DNA from: an uncultured Actinoplanes sp.
Lineage (GTDB): Bacteria; Actinomycetota; Actinomycetes; Mycobacteriales; Micromonosporaceae
DNA: 5,528 nucleotides
NCBI GenBank assembly: GCA_934667465.1
Contig: CAKUMG010000465.1
Coordinates: forward strand, 1-5,528
Direction of reading: 5' to 3'
A program made the position numbers and the translations under genes. Numbering within the stretch: position 1 is the first letter of the stretch; each line of letters opens with the position of its first letter. Of the stretch, positions 1 through 5,133 are shown one piece after another. The notes below the pieces were generated by a model. It was not told the DNA's origin. It saw only the letters and a list, made by a program, of their open reading frames with translations, and searched no databases.

Positions 1-544
1 GGAACGTCTGGTCGCCGCGGCCCCCCGGGTCGTCCAGGTCGTCGCCGGGCAGCGGCTCGCTCTCGGCCCGGCGGGCGTCGGCGGCGGCCACGACAGCGGC
101 GGCGCGCACCGCGAACGTCGCCGGGTCGGTGCCGGCGGGCGGCAGCGCCGCGTCGTCGAGCTCGCGCGCCAGCCGGGCGAAGTGGGCGAGAACGAACGTA
201 CGCGACGAGGCCTCCGGCAGCAGCGAGTGCACGTAATCGGCCTGGTCGGCGGTGGCCGTGAGGATCAGGTCGGCCTCGCTCAGCTGCGCGCCGACCAGCT
301 TGCGGGCGGCGAACCCCTCGGTGGTGCCGCCGCGCAGCCGGATCTGGCGCGCCGCGGGCGGGTTCATCTCCTCGCCCTCGTGCCAGCCGCCGGTGCCCGC
401 GCTGCGGCTCTCCAGCAGCGTGCCCACCTCGGCGCCGGGGTCGAGCTTGGCCAGCCGCTGACCGGCGGCGAGCAGCGTGAGGCGCTCGGCGATCGGGGAC
501 CGGCAGATGTTGCCCATGCACACGTGCAGGACGGTGAACGCCAT
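1..544 (-). CDS. Low-molecular-weight protein-tyrosine-phosphatase family protein (C-terminus cut by window edge)
   Basis: Cysteine-dependent phosphatase of the LMW-PTP/arsenate-reductase fold, expected to remove phosphate from protein phosphotyrosine (or phosphoarginine, as for Bacillus YwlE) in the cytosol. Translated by hand from the ATG at 544-542; 181 codons are present and no stop is reached. The P-loop C-x5-R is at the N-terminus (CMGNICRS, Cys9 to Arg15). A DDP motif at residues 171-173 fits the general-acid Asp loop (D172), but the aromatic residue usual after DP is Gly. The Asp lies far downstream for a family of about 150-160 residues, because an Ala/Asp-rich stretch (about 122-165) is inserted before it; longer actinobacterial members of this kind are known. 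The start is 2 nt after the tsaC stop with no good Shine-Dalgarno, suggesting translational coupling. The substrate cannot be read from sequence. Confidence 0.9.
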   Translation of the reverse strand, partial: MAFTVLHVCMGNICRSPIAERLTLLAAGQRLAKLDPGAEVGTLLESRSAGTGGWHEGEEMNPPAARQIRLRGGTTEGFAARKLVGAQLSEADLILTATADQADYVHSLLPEASSRTFVLAHFARLARELDDAALPPAGTDPATFAVRAAAVVAAADARRAESEPLPGDDLDDPGGRGDQTF

Positions 545-546
545 GG

Positions 547-1191
547 TCAGGACCCCGCGACGATGATGTCGGGGACGACGTCGCGCAGCTTCTCCAGCGG
601 CACGGCGCCCTCGCGCAGCACCTGCGGCACGTCCCCGGTCACGTCGACGATCGTGCTCGGCGCCGGGTCGTGCGCGACCCCGGCCTCCAGATAGACCCGG
701 ACCGCGTACTCGAGCTGGTCGCGGGCCTCCTCGGCGGTGACCGGCGCGGCCTGCCCGGCCTTGTTGGCCGTGGTGACCGCCATCGGGCCGACCTCGCGCA
801 GCACCTCGAGCGCCACCGGGTGCAGCGGCATCCGGACGGCCACCCGGCCGCCGGTCTCGCCGAGGTCCCAGCGCAGGCTCGGCGAGTGCTCCACCAGGAT
901 CGTCAGCGCGCCCGGCCAGAACGCGTCGGCCAGCTCCCGCGCGGCCTTGGGCAGCGAGTAGACCAGCCCGTCGAGGGTGTGCCGCGAGCCGACCAGCACC
1001 GGCGGCGGCACCCGGCGGTCCACGCCGCGGGCGGTCTGCAGCGCGGCGACCGCGTGCGGGGTGAACGCGTCCGCGCCCACGCCGTAGACGGTGTCGGTCG
1101 GCAGAACCACCAGCTCGCCGCTCTTGACCGCCTCGACGGCGGCGGCGATGCCGCGATCGCGCTCGGCAACGGCCCGGCAGTCGTAGAGCAT
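547..1191 (-). CDS. tsaC: L-threonylcarbamoyladenylate synthase (YrdC/TsaC/Sua5 family)
   Basis: Forms threonylcarbamoyl-AMP from threonine, bicarbonate and ATP, the first step of t6A37 synthesis on ANN-decoding tRNAs; cytosolic. The 214-residue product is a single YrdC domain without the C-terminal Sua5 extension. Visible motifs: PTDTVYGVGAD (31-41), FWPGALTI (91-98), RVAVRMPLHP (116-125), TTANKAG (140-146), PSTIVDVTG (178-186) and LREG (192-195). The family K-x-R/S-x-N tetrad is altered: ARGV (54-57) stands where A-K-G-R is usual and T141-A-N143 replaces S-x-N. The ATG at 1191 is chosen because homologues begin M-L-Y-D-C; a GTG is directly before it (1194-1192), and the frame stays open far upstream, but that extension overlaps prmC and is not family-like. 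It lies 83 nt after prmC and 2 nt before the phosphatase gene. Confidence 0.93.
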   Translation of the reverse strand: MLYDCRAVAERDRGIAAAVEAVKSGELVVLPTDTVYGVGADAFTPHAVAALQTARGVDRRVPPPVLVGSRHTLDGLVYSLPKAARELADAFWPGALTILVEHSPSLRWDLGETGGRVAVRMPLHPVALEVLREVGPMAVTTANKAGQAAPVTAEEARDQLEYAVRVYLEAGVAHDPAPSTIVDVTGDVPQVLREGAVPLEKLRDVVPDIIVAGS

Positions 1192-1201
1192 CACGGGATG
1201 C

Positions 1202-1207
1202 AGTCTG
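1202..1207 (-). promoter_or_regulatory. Possible -10 box for tsaC
   Basis: On the minus strand CAGACT (1207-1202) keeps the second-position A and sixth-position T of the TANNNT -10 consensus. It is followed by 7 nt and then the adjacent start codons GTG (1194) and ATG (1191). The spacing would place transcription start at or next to the GTG, giving a leaderless message and letting tsaC and the phosphatase be expressed apart from prmC. There is no convincing -35. Support comes only from spacing and two bases. Confidence 0.25.
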
Positions 1208-1216
1208 CCACGATCG

Positions 1217-1247
1217 CCGTGAAACGACGCCTTCAGGCCTGTCACGG
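1217..1247. repeat. Inverted repeat between prmC and tsaC
   Basis: CCGTGA at 1217-1222 is the exact reverse complement of TCACGG at 1242-1247, with a 19-nt spacer that contains the 8-bp palindrome CAGGCCTG (1234-1241). It lies within the 83-nt prmC-tsaC gap, upstream of tsaC. No T-tract follows on either strand, so a classical terminator is unlikely. It could be an operator, an RNA hairpin or chance in such G+C-rich DNA. Confidence 0.3.
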
Positions 1248-1274
1248 GTGGCGGGCGGGGCGGTCGGACGGGGC

Positions 1275-2150
1275 TCACCTGCGTCTCGCTGTCGCGAAGC
1301 GGGGCCGACCCGTGAGGTCGTCGTGGGCGGTCACCTCCACGAAGTTGCCGTCGGCACGCAGCAGGTCCGGGACGGCCCGGCCGTGGACGTCGTCGTGCTC
1401 GATGCCGACCACGCCGCCCGGGCGCAGCAGCCGCGCGGCCAGCCGGATCACCGGCCGGATCACGGTCAGCCCGTCGCCGCCGCCGAACACGGCCTCCGCG
1501 GGATCGTGCCCGGACACCTCCGCCGGCACGGGGGTCCCGTCGGGCACGTAGGGCGGATTGCACAGGAGCACGTCCACGCCGCCGCGCAACTCCGCCAGGA
1601 GCGCCGGATCGGTGACATCGCCGGCTGTCACGCGTACGGAATCGAAGGGCTTGGCATTGCGGCGCAACCACGCGAGCGCCGCCTCCGACCGCTCCACCGC
1701 GACCACCAGCCCCGGCTGCGCCTCGTCCGCGACCGAGAGCGCGATCGCGCCGCTGCCGCTGCACAGGTCGACCACCGTCGCACCGGGCGCGGTGTGCTCG
1801 ATCCCCCAGCCCGCCAGCAGCTCGGTCTCCGGCCGCGGGACGAAGACACCGGCGCCGATCGCCAGCTCCAGGTGCCGGAACGCGGCGGTGCCGAGCAGAT
1901 GCTGCAGCGGCACCCGCTCCGCGCGCCGCGCCACCAGTTCCTCGAAGCGCCGCAGCTCGTCGGCCCGGATCGTGTCCAGCAGCACCAGCCGGCCGCGGCC
2001 CACGCCCAGCACGTGAGCGGCCAGCAACTCCGCGTCGACCCGCGGCGACGCCACGCCCGCGCCGGCGAGGATCCGCGACGCCGCGACCAGGGCGGGGGAC
2101 AACCTCGTCCGAACGGCCGGTTCCGAGGGGTGTTCGTACGCGTCTGTCAC
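1275..2150 (-). CDS. prmC: Peptide chain release factor N5-glutamine methyltransferase PrmC (HemK)
   Basis: SAM-dependent enzyme that methylates the glutamine of the GGQ motif in RF1 and RF2, improving peptide release at the ribosome. With the GTG start at 2150 it is 291 residues, normal for the family. The N-terminal helical substrate-binding domain covers about residues 15-95; then PRPETE (105-110), the SAM-binding motif VVDLCSGSGAIAL (126-138), acidic VAVERSE (150-156) and the diagnostic catalytic NPPY (198-201), which holds the target glutamine. The open frame runs on to 2381, but that part overlaps the divergent GGDEF gene and lacks family resemblance. No Shine-Dalgarno precedes the GTG; a CATGAT hexamer ends 6 nt before it, which would suit a leaderless message. 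First gene of the minus-strand cluster. prfA, its usual neighbour and substrate gene, is not next to it here. Confidence 0.94.
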   Translation of the reverse strand: MTDAYEHPSEPAVRTRLSPALVAASRILAGAGVASPRVDAELLAAHVLGVGRGRLVLLDTIRADELRRFEELVARRAERVPLQHLLGTAAFRHLELAIGAGVFVPRPETELLAGWGIEHTAPGATVVDLCSGSGAIALSVADEAQPGLVVAVERSEAALAWLRRNAKPFDSVRVTAGDVTDPALLAELRGGVDVLLCNPPYVPDGTPVPAEVSGHDPAEAVFGGGDGLTVIRPVIRLAARLLRPGGVVGIEHDDVHGRAVPDLLRADGNFVEVTAHDDLTGRPRFATARRR

Positions 2151-2152
2151 GG

Positions 2153-2161
2153 CATAATCAT
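2153..2161. promoter_or_regulatory. Possible overlapping divergent -10 boxes for the GGDEF gene (+) and prmC (-)
   Basis: The 97-nt divergent gap has one A+T-rich spot. On the plus strand CATAAT (2153-2158) is one base from TATAAT and would start an RNA near 2165, about 80 nt before the GGDEF ATG. On the minus strand CATGAT (2161-2156) ends 6 nt before the prmC GTG, suiting a leaderless start. The hexamers share 2156-2158, so polymerase could probably occupy only one direction at a time. Neither has a clear -35. Confidence 0.35.
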
Positions 2162-2218
2162 GGAACGCCGTATCGCCGCCATGACCGGCCGGGTCGGGTG
2201 CCGACGAGTGGCGCGGGC

Positions 2219-2251
2219 AGGAGGGCCTGAATGGCCGTGGCGGTCCCATGA
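2219..2251 (+). promoter_or_regulatory. Shine-Dalgarno plus six-codon leader ORF overlapping the GGDEF start
   Basis: AGGAGGG at 2219-2225 is the best ribosome-binding site in the window. It is well placed for the ATG at 2231-2233, not for the GGDEF ATG at 2248, which lies 23 nt past the AGGAGG core and has no good site of its own. The ATG at 2231 opens a six-codon frame (M-A-V-A-V-P) ending in TGA at 2249-2251, sharing an ATGA overlap with the GGDEF start. An in-frame TGA directly before 2231 means it is not the tail of a longer ORF. The layout suggests reinitiation-coupled translation. Whether the peptide itself matters is unknown. Confidence 0.4.
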
Positions 2252-3753
2252 GCTGGCTGGACCAGCTCCCCGAGAGCGTCGACGATCTGCGCCGGGCCGG
2301 CGAGCTGCAGCAGGGTGGCCGGTCGGCTGAGGCGCTGCCGCTGCTCGACAAGGTGCTCGAGACCACCACCGACCCGCTCACCCGGGCCTACGCGCTCGTG
2401 CAGCGCCTGGGCTCGCTCATCAACCTGGGGCGGGTCGCCGAGTTCGCCACCGCGATGACGCTCGCCGCCAACGCCGTCCACGAGACCTCTGACCCGTACC
2501 TGCGCGGCCAGATGCACGCCTTCGCCGCGCTCGGCGCCCACCTGCAGAGCGCGCTCGACCGCGGCGTCACCCACCTGGTCCAGGCGTCGCGGGCGCTGGC
2601 CGCGGTGCCCGACGGCGACTCCGAGACCGCCTGGGGCTGGCACGACCTCGCCATGGCCTACTCCTACCTCGGCTTCCACGGCCACGCGCTGACGGCGATC
2701 GAGCAGGCGCGGCAGGTCGGCGCCGCGGCCGGGATGGCCCCCGAGCTGTTCGCCGCGCCCGGCATCCGGCTGCGCAACGCCGTGGCGCTGGACCACCAGG
2801 GCGACACCGACGGCTGCCTGCGGGTGCTGCGCGACATCGACGCGGAGCTCACTCGCTATGTGGCGACCGGCGCCGACCTGCGGCTGCGACCCAGCGCGCT
2901 GCCCGTCTACGGCTACGCCCTGGCCCGCCGGGCCGCGCTCGGCGAGGCCACCGGCACCGACATCCAGCCCCTGCTCAGCCGCGGCGGCGACAGCGTGCGC
3001 TCCCGCGACCTGCGGCACCTGGCCGGGGTCTGCCTCGACATCGCCGCCGACCGGCCCACCCGGGCGCTGCGCAAGCTCGACGCCGTCCCGGTCTCCGCCG
3101 AGATCCTCGGCCCCGCCGAGCCGGCCCGCCTGCGCAGCATCTGCTACGCCGTGGCCGGCGAGCACGGCGCCGCGCACGCCGCCGACCGCTACGCGTTCCG
3201 GCTCGCCGCCCAGCGCATCGACCGGCTCCGCGAGGGCTACCTGGACGGCGTGGCCGCCCGTCTCGACGCCCAGGAGAGCCACCGCGACCCGGGCCGCTAC
3301 GGCGACGAGACGCTCACCGACCCGCTGACCGGCCTGCCCAACCGCCGCCAGCTCGAGCGCTACGTCGCCACGATGCTGGCCCGCGGGGAACGGGCCGCCA
3401 TCGGGGTGTGCGACCTGATCGGCTTCACGGCGGTCAACGCGCGGCACGGCCGGCACTGCGGCGACCTCGTGCTCCAGCGCATCGCCTCGGTGCTCAACCG
3501 GGTCATGCGCCGCGGCGACTTCGTGGCCCGCTTCGCCGGCGACGAGTTCGTGGTGGTGCTGCCCGGCGCCGGCCCGACCCAGGCGCTCGAGGTGTCCCGC
3601 CGGATCAGCGCCGCTGCGTCCGGGGAGAACTGGCAGATCCTCGTGCCCGGCACCCCGATCGGCGTGGCCGCCGGCTGGTCGCAGGTCGGCCCGGAGGCCC
3701 GCAACCTCAGCGCCGCCCTGGCAGCGGCCGCGGCCAACCGCTCCCCCGCGTAA
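2248..3753 (+). CDS. GGDEF-domain (diguanylate cyclase-type) protein with TPR-like N-terminal region
   Basis: A 501-residue soluble protein with no signal peptide or membrane helix. Residues about 10-330 are helical, Ala/Leu-rich and TPR-like (for example 14-36, 127-160), probably a sensing or protein-binding part. The GGDEF domain spans about 355-500: DPLTGLPNRR (358-367), metal Asp389, guanine-binding Asn397 and Asp406, RxxD product-inhibition site R421-D424 exactly six residues before the signature, and AGDEF (430-434) instead of GGDEF. AGDEF variants can be active. The family's C-terminal A-D-x-A-L-Y-x-A-K-x-x-G-R-N helix is missing; the protein ends in an Ala run and NRSPA. It may therefore be an active cyclase, a weak one, or a c-di-GMP or GTP binder. 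ATG 2248 is the first start in frame after a TGA at 2182; no ATG or GTG lies between. The stop lies in a 36-nt tandem duplication. Divergent from prmC; 60 nt before the first propeller gene. Confidence 0.88.
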   Translation: MSWLDQLPESVDDLRRAGELQQGGRSAEALPLLDKVLETTTDPLTRAYALVQRLGSLINLGRVAEFATAMTLAANAVHETSDPYLRGQMHAFAALGAHLQSALDRGVTHLVQASRALAAVPDGDSETAWGWHDLAMAYSYLGFHGHALTAIEQARQVGAAAGMAPELFAAPGIRLRNAVALDHQGDTDGCLRVLRDIDAELTRYVATGADLRLRPSALPVYGYALARRAALGEATGTDIQPLLSRGGDSVRSRDLRHLAGVCLDIAADRPTRALRKLDAVPVSAEILGPAEPARLRSICYAVAGEHGAAHAADRYAFRLAAQRIDRLREGYLDGVAARLDAQESHRDPGRYGDETLTDPLTGLPNRRQLERYVATMLARGERAAIGVCDLIGFTAVNARHGRHCGDLVLQRIASVLNRVMRRGDFVARFAGDEFVVVLPGAGPTQALEVSRRISAAASGENWQILVPGTPIGVAAGWSQVGPEARNLSAALAAAAANRSPA

Positions 3754-3792
3754 GACGCCGCGGCCGCTGCGAACCGCTCCCCCGCGGAGGGC
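3721..3792 (+). repeat. Two-copy 36-nt tandem duplication across the GGDEF stop codon
   Basis: Copy 1 is 3721-3756 and copy 2 is 3757-3792; 30 of 36 positions agree, including an unbroken 15-nt identity (3736-3750 and 3772-3786). The unit is 12 codons, so the frame is kept. Copy 1 reads A-A-A-A-A-N-R-S-P-A then TAA; copy 2, after the stop, reads A-A-A-A-A-N-R-S-P-A-E-G and the frame closes at TAG 3802-3804. The TAA of copy 1 aligns with a GAG in copy 2. Confidence 0.85.
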
Positions 3793-3801
3793 GATGCGGC
3801 T

Positions 3802-3813
3802 TAGGCTGCGGCC
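3802..3813 (+). promoter_or_regulatory. Probable leaderless promoter of the first propeller gene (-10 TAGGCT)
   Basis: TAGGCT at 3802-3807 fits the actinobacterial TANNNT -10 consensus and is followed by exactly 6 nt before the ATG at 3814, so transcription would begin at the A of the start codon. The nearest Shine-Dalgarno-like GGAGGG (3786-3791) is too far upstream to serve this ATG. The same arrangement precedes the paralogue at 5134, which strengthens the call. No good -35 is seen. Confidence 0.6.
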
Positions 3814-5097
3814 ATGGCGGTCATCGAGCTCGGGCTCGTCACCGACGGCGACCCCGCGCCGCGGGACTCCGGGCCGCTGCTCGCCCGGCCCTTCGTGGCC
3901 GCCGCACTCGTCGTCTGCTGCCTGCTCGCGCTCTCGGGCTCCGAGGTGCCCGGGCAGCACGGGATGCGCACGCTGTGGAGCCTGCCCGCGGACGCTGGGA
4001 CCACGAGCTACGTGACCTCGGGCGGCAGCCTCTACGTGCTGCGCACCGACGAGTCCACGCTGACCGCGCACGACCTGCACACCGGCGCGGTCCGCTGGCG
4101 TACGGCCACCGCCGGCGACTGGATCTGGCAACCCGGCCCGGGCGCGGACGTGCTGCTGCTGCCCACCACCCCGCTCGGCACCGACAATCCGTACACCGGC
4201 GCGGACCTCATCGCCGTGGACGCGCACACCGGGCAGCAGCTATGGCGGCGGCACGGTGACCTGCTCGACACCGCGGGCGGGCTCGCGCTGCTGCTCGAGT
4301 GGGCCGCCGGTGACGGGACCCTGCGCGCCGTCCGGCTCCGGGACGGCTCCGCGGCCTGGTCCCACGCCGCCCCCGGCTGGTCGGAGGTGCTGGCCGACGC
4401 CGGGAGCGGCCGGGTGGTCACCGCCACCGGCGAGGGCACGATCGACGTGTACGCCTACACCGACGGCCACCGCCTCGCCGGCGCCACGATCCCGTGGACG
4501 ACCCGGCCCCCCGACGTCCTGGACAGCCCGGGCTCATCGCTGCGGCTCATGGCCGGGACCCTCCTGCTCCAGCGCGACGATCCCGGCCGCGAGTCGCTCG
4601 TCACGGCGTACGACACCGCGACCCTCACGCGACTCTGGCAACTGACCCTGCCGGTGTACAGCGGCATCGTCGACTGCGGTCCCCTGCTCTGCGTCTACGC
4701 CGGCGACTCGCTCTCCGGCCACGACCGTGCCACCGGCGAGCGGCGCTGGCAGCTGTCGCAGGCCGCCAACGTCTCCGTGCTCGGCACCGACCGGCTGCTG
4801 GTCGAGGACTTCGCTGAATTCCGGCTGCTCGACGCGGCGACCGGCCGGGCCGTCGCGGACCTCGGCGAGGCGCGGCCCGTGCAGGACCCGCGCACCGGCG
4901 ATGTCACGGGGTGGTTCCTGGCACCGACGCGCGAGCCGGCGGGCCTGACCGCGGTCTTCCGGCTCGACGACCGGACCGGGCGCCTGGTCCTGCGCGGCGC
5001 GATCCCGCGCGTCCCCGACGTCACCTGCATCGTCGGCGACGGCGTGCTCGCCTGTCCGAGCGGCGGCGGCCGGCTGCTCGTCAACGCGACCGGCTGA
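3814..5097 (+). CDS. Membrane-anchored PQQ-like beta-propeller protein, copy 1
   Basis: A 427-residue protein of unknown function. Residues 1-26 form a short, acidic, probably cytosolic tail opening MAVIELG; 27-42 are a hydrophobic helix (membrane anchor or uncleaved signal); the rest should lie outside the membrane. About eight repeats of the PQQ/BamB-like type, ending in D-x-x-T-G-x-x-x-W or weaker forms, start near 83, 132, 170, 210, 262, 300, 336 and 381, predicting a closed beta-propeller. The best are LTAHDLHTGAVRW (83-95) and LIAVDAHTGQQLW (132-144). Cys288/Cys293 and Cys405/Cys414 could form disulfides. No catalytic residues or quinone site can be assigned, so a binding or scaffold role is more likely than a dehydrogenase. 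The ATG at 3814 is supported by the -10 box 6 nt upstream and by the paralogue's matching N-terminus. A second copy starts 36 nt after its stop. Confidence 0.85.
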   Translation: MAVIELGLVTDGDPAPRDSGPLLARPFVAAALVVCCLLALSGSEVPGQHGMRTLWSLPADAGTTSYVTSGGSLYVLRTDESTLTAHDLHTGAVRWRTATAGDWIWQPGPGADVLLLPTTPLGTDNPYTGADLIAVDAHTGQQLWRRHGDLLDTAGGLALLLEWAAGDGTLRAVRLRDGSAAWSHAAPGWSEVLADAGSGRVVTATGEGTIDVYAYTDGHRLAGATIPWTTRPPDVLDSPGSSLRLMAGTLLLQRDDPGRESLVTAYDTATLTRLWQLTLPVYSGIVDCGPLLCVYAGDSLSGHDRATGERRWQLSQAANVSVLGTDRLLVEDFAEFRLLDAATGRAVADLGEARPVQDPRTGDVTGWFLAPTREPAGLTAVFRLDDRTGRLVLRGAIPRVPDVTCIVGDGVLACPSGGGRLLVNATG

Positions 5098-5121
5098 ACG
5101 GCATTTCTCCCAGACGGCCGC

Positions 5122-5133
5122 TACGCTGCGACC
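5122..5133 (+). promoter_or_regulatory. Probable leaderless promoter of the second propeller gene (-10 TACGCT)
   Basis: TACGCT at 5122-5127 is followed by exactly 6 nt and the GTG at 5134. From the -10 box into the eleventh base past the start codon region, 3802-3833 and 5122-5153 agree at 27 of 32 positions. The upstream gap is only 36 nt, so this gene could also be read through from copy 1; a separate promoter implies it can be expressed alone. No Shine-Dalgarno is present. Confidence 0.6.

Noticed and set aside
1192..1764. Upstream extension of the tsaC frame by about 190 residues on the minus strand
   Set aside because: It overlaps most of the 3' half of prmC in another frame, is Arg/Gly/Ala-rich without domain likeness, and the known family N-terminus begins at the ATG at 1191.
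1248..2330. Plus-strand open frame of 360 codons opposite prmC
   Set aside because: Arg/Gln/His-rich antisense shadow of prmC running into the GGDEF gene in another frame, with no domain signal.
2151..2381. Upstream extension of the prmC frame by 77 residues
   Set aside because: It runs into the divergent GGDEF gene, is Ser/Pro-rich without family resemblance, and would make PrmC far too long.
3775..3791. Possible terminator after the GGDEF gene
   Set aside because: Only a short, bulged CGCTCC/GGAGGGCG pairing with no T-tract; the bases are explained by the tandem duplication.
3786..3791. GGAGGG as ribosome-binding site of the first propeller gene
   Set aside because: It ends 22 nt before the ATG, too far, and the leaderless -10 layout explains the start better.
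2158..4227. Long minus-strand open frame of 689 codons
   Set aside because: It is antisense to the GGDEF gene and part of the propeller gene, which have recognisable domains. Its Gly/Val/Arg/Gln-rich composition is typical of a shadow frame in G+C-rich DNA.
3408..4259. Plus-strand frame joining the GGDEF and propeller genes
   Set aside because: Very Arg-rich out-of-frame reading of two real genes; not evidence for a fusion.
3814..5097. Propeller protein as a PQQ-dependent dehydrogenase or BamB
   Set aside because: No quinone-site residues or calcium ligands are visible, and BamB is an outer-membrane lipoprotein, not expected in this kind of bacterium; only the repeat fold is shared.
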